Shown: piece after piece, positions 6,193-12,988 of the stretch
Layout of the letters: each line of letters opens with the position of its first letter
How positions within the stretch are numbered: the stretch's first letter is position 1
DNA from: an uncultured Spirochaetia bacterium
GTDB taxonomy: Bacteria > Spirochaetota > CALGPD01
Length of the DNA: 14,902 nucleotides
NCBI GenBank assembly: GCA_937960625.1
Contig: CALGPD010000232.1
Location: 1-14,902 of the forward strand
Direction of reading: 5' to 3'
Position numbers and translations under genes: made by a program
The notes under the pieces: model-generated
What the model saw: the letters and a program-made list of their open reading frames with translations, nothing else
Database searches by the model: none
What the model was told of the DNA's origin: nothing

Positions 6193-7083
6193 TTAACATT
6201 TTATCAATTCAGGATTGAATTTCTCAGGATATTTTTCTTTTATTTTTTCAAGGTTAAAATTGCCTTCAAATACAACAGCAGCCTCTCCGGTCATAATAAC
6301 GTCTTTACCCGAATAATTTATCTCAACTATTCCGCCGGGAACATTTACCTTAACAAAATCATCAACATAACCCTGTAAATTCGACGCAACAACTGCAGCA
6401 CAAGTACCGGTTCCACATGCAAGAGTTTCACCTGCTCCCCGCTCCCACACTCTCATCATTACGTTGTTTCTGTCTACTACTTTAATAAACTCAACATTAG
6501 TTCTTTCAGGAAAAATCGGATTTTGCTCAATCTGGGCACCGGCTATATGAACATCAATGTTTTCATAGGAATTCAAAAATATAACAGTATGCGGGTTTCC
6601 CATTGAAACACACGTTGCTAAGTAATCCTTTCCATCAGCTTGTACCTCAAGATTTAAAACAGGAGAAGGCCCTGTCCCTGCTACGGGAATCAAACTTCTC
6701 TCCAATATAGGCACACCCATATTTACAGAAAAATAATCCCTGCCGTTTCTATCTTCATACTTAATGGATTTTACACCGGCTATTGAATCAACTTTGAATT
6801 CATTTCCGCTTATAAAACCTTTTTTTAATAAATATAAAGCAAAACACCGTATTCCGTTTCCACACATTGCTTCAGAACCGTCAGGATTTATCATTGTCAT
6901 TTTATATAAATCATTAGATTTATCTATTATTATAAGCCCGTCACCGCCAATTCCAAAATGTCGGTCATTTAAAAACCTTGAATAGCTGTTAATATCGACG
7001 TGCTTAACGTGTTCACGTTCTATTATTATAAAATCGTTGCCTGTACCCTGCATTTTAACAAATGGAATTAATTCATTATTCAT
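6193..7083 (-). CDS. dapF: Diaminopimelate epimerase
   Basis: A 296-residue DapF that interconverts LL- and meso-diaminopimelate, the last but one step to lysine and the source of the peptidoglycan cross-linking residue. The two catalytic cysteines are C74 in MCGNGIRC and C223 in ACGTGTCA, with the MQGTGNDF N-terminal motif and the ERGAGET substrate loop in place. It is an intact cytoplasmic homodimer-type enzyme of slightly above average length (E. coli 274). It starts 3 bases past the stop of the DUF3467 gene and ends 4 bases before bpt, so all three are co-transcribed. Confidence 0.97.
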   Translation of the reverse strand: MNNELIPFVKMQGTGNDFIIIEREHVKHVDINSYSRFLNDRHFGIGGDGLIIIDKSNDLYKMTMINPDGSEAMCGNGIRCFALYLLKKGFISGNEFKVDSIAGVKSIKYEDRNGRDYFSVNMGVPILERSLIPVAGTGPSPVLNLEVQADGKDYLATCVSMGNPHTVIFLNSYENIDVHIAGAQIEQNPIFPERTNVEFIKVVDRNNVMMRVWERGAGETLACGTGTCAAVVASNLQGYVDDFVKVNVPGGIVEINYSGKDVIMTGEAAVVFEGNFNLEKIKEKYPEKFNPELIKC

Positions 7084-7086
7084 TGT

Positions 7087-7473
7087 TTACTCTTCTGTAA
7101 TAGTATCATTATTTTGATTTTCATCAGTATCTAATTTTAAGTTATTTTTGTTATTAACATTCCGGGGCATGTTATCATTTCCACCGTAAGTGCTTTCAAG
7201 ACGGGGAGTAGTGTATGAACCGTCAATGTTAATGTCTCCGTGTTTTAATTCATAATTTATAAGATTTTCTTCTACTGCCTTTTTAAATAGTTTAAAATTA
7301 ATCGGACTCATGATAATCCGTGAATACACTTTGGCTATGGAATTTCCCGGTACTGTACGTGCAAAGTCAATAATAAACTCACCGGTTGTATGCGTTATTA
7401 CACTAAAATTTGTATAAACCCCATCAAGAGATTCCGGAGTTAGTTCTAATTTTACACGGTTTTGTTCTGCCAT
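7087..7473 (-). CDS. DUF3467 family protein
   Basis: A 128-residue protein with the DUF3467 core (about 15-80): V-Y-T-N-F-x-V-I-x-H-T-T-G-E-F-I-I-D-F-A, then V-P-G-N-x-x-A-K-V-Y-S-R-I-I-M-S-P and a helix with K-x-x-V-E-E-N-L-x-x-Y-E. The function of the family is not established. The C-terminal 35 residues are Asn/Asp-rich and disordered. AGGA lies about 9 bases before the ATG. It heads the close-packed trio with dapF and bpt and follows leuD by 50 bases. Confidence 0.85.
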   Translation of the reverse strand: MAEQNRVKLELTPESLDGVYTNFSVITHTTGEFIIDFARTVPGNSIAKVYSRIIMSPINFKLFKKAVEENLINYELKHGDINIDGSYTTPRLESTYGGNDNMPRNVNNKNNLKLDTDENQNNDTITEE

Positions 7474-7523
7474 AATAAATTCCTGGTTTTATTTATAATA
7501 TCGGAATATATAATGTTTAATAC

Positions 7524-8018
7524 TTAACTATTTATTTTTTCCTTAACAGTGTTCATTAAACCGCCTTTAGAAATTATTTCCTGCATGAATGGCGGATAAG
7601 GTTTAGCTGTATATTCTTTATTCTTAGTTAAATTTTTAATAATACCTTTTGTAAAATCGATTTCAACAAGGTCTCCGTTTTCTATTTCTTCTGCTGCTTC
7701 AGGAGCTTCCATAATAGGTAGTGCTATATTTATGCAGTTTCTATAAAAAATTCGCGCAAAAGTCTTTGCAATTACACAGGAAATACCCGCTGCCTTTATT
7801 GAAATAGGCGCATGCTCACGGCTTGAACCGCACCCGAAATTCTCGCCAGCAACAATAATATCACCGGCTTTGGCTTTTTTCATAAAATCCGCGTCTGCGT
7901 CTTCCATACAGTGTTTAGCTAATTCCTCAGGGTCGGAAGTATTCAAATACCTTGCGGGAATAATTTCATCAGTGTTTATATGATCACCGAATTTATGGCT
8001 AATACCTTTATATTTCAT
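7524..8018 (-). CDS. leuD: 3-isopropylmalate dehydratase small subunit
   Basis: A 164-residue LeuD of the short, archaeal-type class (compare about 200 residues in E. coli), which with LeuC isomerises 2- to 3-isopropylmalate in leucine synthesis. Evidence: the N-terminal FGDHINTDEIIPARYLNT, the swivel-domain motif FGCGSSREHAP at 61-71 and the NCINIALPI strand. The specificity loop reads Y-L-N-T where LeuD usually has Y-L-R-T, so a related hydro-lyase such as homoaconitase or 2-methylcitrate-type small subunits is possible. No leuC lies next to it within the window. GGAG lies 6 bases before the ATG; a TTGACA (8102-8097, minus) is upstream without a good -10 box at normal spacing. Confidence 0.85.
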   Translation of the reverse strand: MKYKGISHKFGDHINTDEIIPARYLNTSDPEELAKHCMEDADADFMKKAKAGDIIVAGENFGCGSSREHAPISIKAAGISCVIAKTFARIFYRNCINIALPIMEAPEAAEEIENGDLVEIDFTKGIIKNLTKNKEYTAKPYPPFMQEIISKGGLMNTVKEKINS

Positions 8019-8236
8019 TTAAGTCTCCGTATATTGTAGTAAAGAAAACTTTTTAAACATTCTTTACAATTTTAGTCCATTAAATATAACGAACGCTGTC
8101 AAATTTTTCCATACTTTGTTAAATAATTTTTATTTAAACACCTTTATACAACAAGTATAAATTCTTTAGTCAGAAAATTCAATATCAATCCGTAGTTTTA
8201 TAGCAAAGCAATTTTTAAACTCTTTAGGAAAATAAA

Positions 8237-8265
8237 AAAAGCAGTACAAATAAAGCACTGCTTTT
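8237..8265 (-). terminator. Intrinsic terminator of the pyrE operon
   Basis: A 9-bp perfect stem AAAAGCAGT (8237-8245) with ACTGCTTTT (8257-8265), an 11-base loop, and on the minus strand a T7 run after it. It lies 24 bases beyond the pyrE stop. Confidence 0.85.
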
Positions 8266-8288
8266 CTATAAAAAACTTTGAATATTTT

Positions 8289-8849
8289 TTAATTGTTTTT
8301 CTTATACTCTTCAAATAATTCCGTTTTAGTGAACACCGGGTCAACCTCAACACCGAGTTCCTCTATTGCTTCACGTCCACCTTCTTCACGGTCAACCAAA
8401 ACAACGGCTTTCAATATATTAAAACCGGCATTTTTAGCCCGGTTAATAGCTTTTATCGTAGAACCACCCGTTGTAATAACATCGTCAATAATAACAACGT
8501 TATCTCCCTGTGATACTATTCCCTCAATGTATGCACCCGTTCCATGGCCTTTTGCTTCTTTTCTTACCACAAAAGGATTAACCGGTTTTGAATTCTGCGT
8601 TGCTATTAAACTTGCTGCCATTGCAATTGGGTCAGCGCCTAATGTCAAACCGCCTACACCCTGAATATCAAGGGAAGCGAATTTTTCGAAAACCATATTG
8701 CCAACCATTAATAATCCCTCACTATTTAAGGTAACTTTTTTACAATCGATGTAATAGTTACTCGTTTTTCCTGAAGCGAGTTTAAAAATAGGTTCTTCGG
8801 AATATTTAAAAGATTTTTCAACCAATAATTTTAGTAATTTTTCTCTCAT
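8289..8849 (-). CDS. pyrE: Orotate phosphoribosyltransferase
   Basis: A 186-residue PyrE that converts orotate and PRPP to OMP in pyrimidine synthesis. The PRPP-binding motif VVIIDDVITTGGS is at 118-130, the flexible catalytic loop K100-G-H102-G-T-G at 99-106, and the F-x-L-A-S-G-K-x-S-N-Y-Y-I-D-C N-terminal block at 22-36. The size (186) and motif set are typical of the short bacterial/archaeal type. Its ATG is one base past the stop of the TPR lipoprotein gene (TAATATG) with no clear Shine-Dalgarno sequence, so it is probably translationally coupled to it. It is the last gene of the unit. Confidence 0.95.
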   Translation of the reverse strand: MREKLLKLLVEKSFKYSEEPIFKLASGKTSNYYIDCKKVTLNSEGLLMVGNMVFEKFASLDIQGVGGLTLGADPIAMAASLIATQNSKPVNPFVVRKEAKGHGTGAYIEGIVSQGDNVVIIDDVITTGGSTIKAINRAKNAGFNILKAVVLVDREEGGREAIEELGVEVDPVFTKTELFEEYKKNN

Positions 8850-8850
8850 A

Positions 8851-9552
8851 TTAAAATTTCTTAAGCGCTTTTAATTTTGCTTGTGCCTTTCCTTTATAAA
8901 TACTTGCATTTTTGTGAGCCGGGTTTATTGCCAATATCTGGCTGAATATTCTAATTGCCCTTGAATAACTTTCTGCTGAATATAAAGCAAATCCCTGCTG
9001 CCATAATGAATTAACTCTTACTCTTAATTTTGCTCTTAATCTTCCTATCCTAGCACGGGAATCAGCATAATCAGGTATAGCGCTGTAATGCCTTAAAGCT
9101 GCTAAGTTATTACCCCTAGCTTCTAATCTTCTTGCATTTTTATAAATCTTTGGTTTTTGTTTAGCAAAAGCCGCATTCCTGTTTGCGCGGTTTTTCTGCG
9201 CTGCTAAAGCTAAAGTGCTTTTTATTTCTTTATGCGTTTTTGCGATTAATTTATTTAATTCTTGCTTATTTTTGTTATTTCTACTTATTCTTGCATTTAC
9301 TGATCTTGCAGCCTTCCAATTTCCCCATGCTCCTCTGGCATTTGGAATTTTCGCAAAAGTTGAAGCTTTATATAGATAAAGCTTAACTAAATCTGAATTT
9401 GCATATTCCTCTGAAATCTTTTGGTCATAAACCGCAAGTGCTTTATTATATTGTCCTTTTTTAACATAAGAAGCTCCCGGGTCTCCTCCGCAAGCAATAA
9501 ACACAATGCTTATCATTAATGATAAAAATATTAATTTTAATTTTAATCTCAT
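8851..9552 (-). CDS. TPR-like repeat lipoprotein
   Basis: A 233-residue lipoprotein. I place the start at the ATG at 9552, not 22 codons upstream, because it has GGAGGT 4-5 bases before it and gives a proper signal peptide (MRLKLKLIFLSLMIS...) with lipobox VFIAC, lipidated Cys21; the longer frame would overlap the kinase gene. The mature part is a basic, Ala-rich helical chain with TPR signatures at about 27-45 (Y-V-K-K-G-Q-Y-N-K-A-L-A-V-Y-D) and 185-215 (QQGFALYSAESYSRAIRIFSQILAINP). TPR lipoproteins usually scaffold envelope complexes. It is between the anti-sigma kinase and pyrE in one transcription unit; a direct tie to either cannot be shown. Confidence 0.8.
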   Translation of the reverse strand: MRLKLKLIFLSLMISIVFIACGGDPGASYVKKGQYNKALAVYDQKISEEYANSDLVKLYLYKASTFAKIPNARGAWGNWKAARSVNARISRNNKNKQELNKLIAKTHKEIKSTLALAAQKNRANRNAAFAKQKPKIYKNARRLEARGNNLAALRHYSAIPDYADSRARIGRLRAKLRVRVNSLWQQGFALYSAESYSRAIRIFSQILAINPAHKNASIYKGKAQAKLKALKKF

Positions 9553-9571
9553 GGTTACCTCCACTAATAAC

Positions 9572-9994
9572 TTATTTTTTATGTTTAACCATGCTAAGAT
9601 AATTTCCTTCACCGACAACGAATTTATATTCGATAGTGTCCATTAATTTTCTCATAATATAAATTCCAAGGCCGCCGGTTTTCTTCTTAGCATGATGTTC
9701 ATCCAAATCCGGCATATCTGCTGATGTAGGGTCAAACTTTTCTCCACGGTCATGAAGCCTGATTGAAAATTCCGTGTCATTGCACATCACTTTGATATAT
9801 ATATATCCTTTTTGCCCCTGATACGCGTGTTCAATTATATTTGCAACGGCTTCATCAACTGCGAATTCAATATCATCAATATCGTCCTGATCGAAATTGA
9901 ATCTACTTGCAGCTTTAATGATAAAATTACGTATATCATCAAGAAAAGCAGTATCATTTGGTATTTCTATTTCTATCTTTTCTTCAATTGCCAC
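9572..9994 (-). CDS. RsbW/SpoIIAB-type anti-sigma serine kinase
   Basis: A 140-residue HATPase_c_2 protein. N-box E48-x3-N52-x2-E55-H56, G1 box D82-R-G84 and G2 box G107-G-L-G110 are all present, so ATP binding and kinase activity are likely. Such proteins inactivate a sigma factor by binding it and phosphorylate a cognate STAS antagonist; the STAS partner is the preceding gene. No sigma factor or PP2C phosphatase is in the window, so the target and the activating phosphatase are not known; in spirochaetes these modules may act on targets other than sigma factors. Start is GTG at 9994, 12 bases past the STAS stop, with only a weak ribosome binding site. It ends 19 bases before the lipoprotein start. 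Confidence 0.85.
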   Translation of the reverse strand: MAIEEKIEIEIPNDTAFLDDIRNFIIKAASRFNFDQDDIDDIEFAVDEAVANIIEHAYQGQKGYIYIKVMCNDTEFSIRLHDRGEKFDPTSADMPDLDEHHAKKKTGGLGIYIMRKLMDTIEYKFVVGEGNYLSMVKHKK

Positions 9995-10006
9995 TTAATA
10001 CCACGT

Positions 10007-10348
10007 TTATTTTAGTTTGCTTTTGGCTTCATCAATGGTTCCAACAATTGTAAAAGTTCGGGAAAAACCAAGTAAGTCAAAAGTCTTTTTAATCTTTTTA
10101 TTCATGCCGCAAAGAATTATTTTACGGCCTTCTTTATCAAGAATAACTTTAATAGCATTTAAAACACCAAGTCCGGCTGAAGAAATATAATCTACTCCTG
10201 TAAAATCTACAGCAACTCCGTTTTTGCTTCCAGCCATTCCGTCTTTCATGCTTTTTTCAAACTTAGGGGCTTCATGCGCATCGATTTTACCGCCGACTGT
10301 AAAAACTATAACATTTCCTGAAACACTCTTATTAAATGTAATAGGCAT
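10007..10348 (-). CDS. STAS-domain anti-sigma factor antagonist
   Basis: A 113-residue single STAS domain of the SpoIIAA/RsbV type. The phosphorylation loop reads D-Y-I-S-S-A-G-L-G-V-L (53-63); Ser57 aligns with the regulatory serine (S58 in SpoIIAA, S56 in RsbV). Unphosphorylated, it should bind and neutralise the downstream RsbW-like kinase. It is complete from the N-terminal F-x-V-G-G-K-I-D-A strand to the final helix. GAGG lies 9 bases before the ATG, and a strong promoter makes it the first gene of a four-gene unit with the kinase, the TPR lipoprotein and pyrE. Confidence 0.9.
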   Translation of the reverse strand: MPITFNKSVSGNVIVFTVGGKIDAHEAPKFEKSMKDGMAGSKNGVAVDFTGVDYISSAGLGVLNAIKVILDKEGRKIILCGMNKKIKKTFDLLGFSRTFTIVGTIDEAKSKLK

Positions 10349-10378
10349 AATTTAACACCTCTGTGATTAGTTTTTATT

Positions 10379-10407
10379 ACTATACCCCAAATATATACAA
10401 TTGTCAA
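10379..10407 (-). promoter_or_regulatory. Sigma-70-type promoter of the STAS-kinase-TPR-pyrE operon
   Basis: On the minus strand a perfect TTGACA (10407-10402) and TATAGT (10384-10379) are spaced by exactly 17 bases. The start should be near 10372, leaving a leader of about 24 bases before the ATG at 10348. Confidence 0.8.
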
Positions 10408-10457
10408 AGCAAAAAGTGTTAAATTAATTTTAAAAATGTTTATTAGGGTTAATTTAT

Positions 10458-10491
10458 TTACTTTACTATAAACTAAACTACAATAAAGTAA
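10458..10491. repeat. Inverted repeat in the STAS-DnaJ intergenic region
   Basis: TTACTTTA (10458-10465) and TAAAGTAA (10484-10491) form an 8-bp inverted repeat with an 18-base gap. It lies upstream of the STAS promoter and downstream of the J-domain gene. No GC stem or T-run makes it a good terminator; an operator is possible. Confidence 0.3.
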
Positions 10492-10559
10492 TGTTTACTC
10501 CTTTTCTAAACAATAATATTCAATAAAAAAAATTAATATAAGTTTGTGTATTTTTTAAA

Positions 10560-11210
10560 TCAAACACTATGTTCAAGAATTCTTATTTGAATTCCCAGCA
10601 TTTTTGAATTATCGATAATAAACCTGGCAACGTTTTCCATGTTGATTAATATTCTCAACCGCGAACCCCGGCCTTTGCCCGAGTTTTCATAATCTATTAA
10701 GCCTTTACGTTTTAACGTTTCAATTAATTTACGCGCGCTTGAAATACTGCATTCATTCCGCCGGTAAACATTACGCTTTTTTTCTTTATCGAATACTTTT
10801 TTTATAAAACCACAGTGCTTAAACAAACCGGTAAAACCGCCTTTTGCGCCAAACCCCGGCCTATCTTTCATTGCATAATGATATTTTTCAAGTGAAGGCC
10901 ATAGCTTTTTACAAAGCGTGTATCCATCTAAAATTTTAAACTGCCGCTCGATTAATTTATAAAGTTCATCACGCATCTCATGATAAACATGATCATGAGT
11001 ATTATACGTTTTCGTTATTATTGAATACTGGAGGAATTCTTTAAGTTTATCTCTGGCTTCAATTAAAAATTTCATTTTCTCATGAGCTTCATCAGTGCTG
11101 TTTACATCGGGATGATAATTTTTTGCGAGTTGTTTAAAACGCTGTTCAACATCTTCAAGGTTTAAGCTGTCTTCGGACAATCCCAGCGCGTCAATGTATT
11201 TTTCAAGCAT
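10560..11210 (-). CDS. J-domain protein with a winged-helix-like C-terminus
   Basis: A 216-residue protein. Residues 5-62 are a J domain with the catalytic HPD at 33-35 between helix II (E-D-V-E-Q-R-F-K-Q-L-A-K-N-Y) and helix III (E-K-M-K-F-L-I-E-A-R-D-K-L), so it should stimulate a DnaK ATPase. There is no Gly/Phe region or zinc finger, so it is a class C J-protein. The remainder (65-216) is not recognised; about 150-190 (N-E-C-S-I-S-S-A-R-K-L-I-E-T-L-K-R-K-G-L-I-D-Y...G-S-R-L-R-I-L-I) reads like a winged helix: recognition-type helix followed by a basic, Gly-rich hairpin. It might deliver DnaK to a nucleoprotein complex. The promoter leaves no leader, and no Shine-Dalgarno sequence precedes the ATG. 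Confidence 0.7.
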   Translation of the reverse strand: MLEKYIDALGLSEDSLNLEDVEQRFKQLAKNYHPDVNSTDEAHEKMKFLIEARDKLKEFLQYSIITKTYNTHDHVYHEMRDELYKLIERQFKILDGYTLCKKLWPSLEKYHYAMKDRPGFGAKGGFTGLFKHCGFIKKVFDKEKKRNVYRRNECSISSARKLIETLKRKGLIDYENSGKGRGSRLRILINMENVARFIIDNSKMLGIQIRILEHSV

Positions 11211-11216
11211 TGTATA

Positions 11217-11244
11217 ATTATAATTAATCCCGTATTATTAACAA
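11217..11244 (-). promoter_or_regulatory. Promoter of the J-domain gene, implying a leaderless mRNA
   Basis: On the minus strand TTGTTA (11244-11239), a 16-base spacer and a perfect TATAAT (11222-11217). Only 6 bases separate the -10 box from the ATG at 11210, so initiation should fall on or next to the start codon. No purine-rich ribosome binding site is present. Confidence 0.6.
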
Positions 11245-11358
11245 AGTTTAACTTATTTTATGCTCAATATTTACTTTAAGTTTACTATTTATTTTTTTCA
11301 ATCTGTGATGAATCCGGATTTATCATTGGGCAAAAAATAGCCCTGCTTTTACTTAAAG

Positions 11359-11377
11359 CTTTAATTCTTGCTTTAAC
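11359..11377. repeat. 19-bp intergenic repeat, copy 1
   Basis: CTTTAATTCTTGCTTTAAC is repeated exactly at 13742-13760, in the same orientation. The similarity decays quickly on both sides. It lies between the J-domain and aspA genes. Confidence 0.5.
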
Positions 11378-11448
11378 CTGAATTTACTTTGGATTTATAT
11401 GCGGTTTAAATTAAAATTGACTTTAAAACTGAATACCTGCTTTAAAAA

Positions 11449-12834
11449 TTAAGTGCCGGGTTTAAGCAGGTTGGCAAGATTTTCAAAAATCTCATCAACT
11501 TTAGGCTGGTCAAGCAACCCTAAATCAACAACGGCTTTTTTAACACTAATTCCTAAATCCATAGCGTGTTTAACAACCTTACCTGCATTTTCATAGCCTA
11601 TTTGCGGAACAAAAACCGTTGCTACGCCCAAAGAATTATGAACGTTTTCCCTCATATGCTCCACGTTTGCTTCAATACCGAGTATACATTTTTCCCTGAA
11701 AATTATTGCGGCATTGGTAAGGAGTTTTATTGATTCAATAAGGCTGTCCGCAATTACAGGAAGAAACGCGTTTAATTCAAGCTGTCCTGCTGCAGCTGCC
11801 GCGGTAATTTTAACATCATTGCCGAAAACGTTAAAACAAACCTGATTAACAGCTTCCGCGATAACAGGGTTAATTTTATAAGGCATTATTGACGAACCCA
11901 ATTGAACGGCAGGAAGTTTTATTTCAGAAAAACCGCATTTAGGCCCTGAAGCAAGAAGCCTTAAATCATTAGCAATTTTATTCATGGAAACAGCACAGCT
12001 TTTTAATAACCCGGAAACCTCAACGAATACATCCGCATTTTGCGTTACATCGATTAAATTTTCAGGCCGGGCAATGCCAATGCCTGTGATTTCTCTAAGT
12101 TTTTCGGTTATTATGAATTGATATTTTTTCGTTGCATTTAACCCGGTTCCTACCGCGGTGCCGCCTATATTTACATACCTGAGACGCTCTTCCATTTTAT
12201 ATAAACGCCAGCGGTCCCTTGAGATTGCTTCTGAATATGCGGAAAACTCCATGCCCAATGTTATAGGCACAGCGTCCTGTAACTGGGTTCTTCCCATTTT
12301 TACATATCCATAAAATTCTGCTTCTTTTTGCTGGAAAGCATCTTGAAGGCGTTCGAGTTTTTCATGAAGCTGCCTAATAATAAATATCAACGTTATCTTT
12401 AATGCGGTCGGATAAGTATCATTAGTAGACTGGGACAGGTTAACGTGGTTTACCGGATGAATAATATCATAATTTCCGGGTTGACGGCCTAAAATCTGTA
12501 AAGCACGGTTAGCTATTACTTCATTTAGATTCATGTTTAAAGACGTTCCAGCTCCACCGCTAAGAGCATGAACAACGAATTCCTTATAATGATTACCTAA
12601 AATAATTTCATCACACGCTTTATCTATTGCATTAAACTTATCTTCATCCAGCAGCTTACAGTTCATGTTTGCAAAACCCGCGGCTTTTTTTACTTTTGCG
12701 TATGACTTAATAAAATCAATATCAACTTTTTTATCACCAAGGGGAAAATTTTCCAATGCCCTAGCGGAATGAACACCATACAACGAGTTATCCGGTATTT
12801 CAATCTTGCCTAATGAATCTGTTTCCGTTCTCAT
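11449..12834 (-). CDS. aspA: Aspartate ammonia-lyase (aspartase)
   Basis: A 461-residue member of the fumarase/aspartase superfamily. The start at 12834 is chosen because MRTETDSLGKIEIPDNSLYGVHSARALENF is the standard N-terminus; the 38 codons upstream in frame run through a terminator and a tRNA. Motifs: SQSTNDTYPT (134-143), the GGTAVGTGLN region (224-233) and the SS-loop signature GSSIMPYKINP (313-323). The following VNQVCFNVFGND and GQLELNAFLPV blocks are aspartase- rather than fumarase-like (fumarases carry GKVNP-T). It deaminates L-aspartate reversibly to fumarate and ammonia in the cytoplasm. No Shine-Dalgarno sequence precedes the ATG, and the promoter lies so close that the mRNA is probably leaderless. 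Confidence 0.9.
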   Translation of the reverse strand: MRTETDSLGKIEIPDNSLYGVHSARALENFPLGDKKVDIDFIKSYAKVKKAAGFANMNCKLLDEDKFNAIDKACDEIILGNHYKEFVVHALSGGAGTSLNMNLNEVIANRALQILGRQPGNYDIIHPVNHVNLSQSTNDTYPTALKITLIFIIRQLHEKLERLQDAFQQKEAEFYGYVKMGRTQLQDAVPITLGMEFSAYSEAISRDRWRLYKMEERLRYVNIGGTAVGTGLNATKKYQFIITEKLREITGIGIARPENLIDVTQNADVFVEVSGLLKSCAVSMNKIANDLRLLASGPKCGFSEIKLPAVQLGSSIMPYKINPVIAEAVNQVCFNVFGNDVKITAAAAAGQLELNAFLPVIADSLIESIKLLTNAAIIFREKCILGIEANVEHMRENVHNSLGVATVFVPQIGYENAGKVVKHAMDLGISVKKAVVDLGLLDQPKVDEIFENLANLLKPGT

Positions 12835-12841
12835 GTTAGAA

Positions 12842-12870
12842 ATTTTAGCTTTTATTAATGAAAAGTTCAA
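12842..12870 (-). promoter_or_regulatory. Promoter of aspA, implying a leaderless mRNA
   Basis: On the minus strand TTGAAC (12870-12865), a 17-base spacer and TAAAAT (12847-12842). Only 7 bases lie between the -10 box and the ATG at 12834. The terminator immediately upstream would block read-through from the tRNA gene, making this promoter necessary. Confidence 0.6.
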
Positions 12871-12883
12871 GCTAAATAAAAAA

Positions 12884-12909
12884 ACCCGCAGAGGAAAACT
12901 CTTACGGGT
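12884..12909 (-). terminator. Intrinsic terminator of tRNA-Val
   Basis: ACCCG (12884-12888) pairs with CGGGT (12905-12909), and after a small internal bulge AGAG (12890-12893) pairs with CTCT (12899-12902) around a GAAAA loop. On the minus strand a T7 run follows directly. It sits between the tRNA and aspA. Confidence 0.85.
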
Positions 12910-12915
12910 AATATT

Positions 12916-12988
12916 TGGGGCGTACTGGACTTGAACCAGTGACATCATGCTTGTAAGGCATGCGCTCTCCCAACTGAGCTAACACCCC
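12916..12988 (-). tRNA. tRNA-Val, anticodon UAC
   Basis: A 73-nt cloverleaf on the minus strand. The acceptor stem pairs GGGGTGT (12988-12982) with ACGCCCC plus discriminator A (12916); the D arm reads GCTC-AGTTGGGA-GAGC; the anticodon stem CATGC/GCATG encloses CTTACAA with anticodon TAC at 12955-12953; the T arm is ACTGG-TTCAAGT-CCAGT. The 3' CCA is not encoded (AAT follows the discriminator), so it must be added enzymatically. Confidence 0.97.

Noticed and set aside
9553..9618. 22-codon N-terminal extension of the TPR lipoprotein
   Set aside because: It overlaps the kinase gene and would bury the lipoprotein signal peptide; the internal ATG has a perfect GGAGGT.
11328..11343. GGGC/GCCC hairpin as terminator of the J-domain or aspA gene
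   Set aside because: Only 4 base pairs, with the A/T run inside the loop rather than after the stem.
12835..12948. 38-codon N-terminal extension of aspartase
   Set aside because: It would be translated from within the tRNA-Val gene and through its terminator, and the family begins at the internal methionine.
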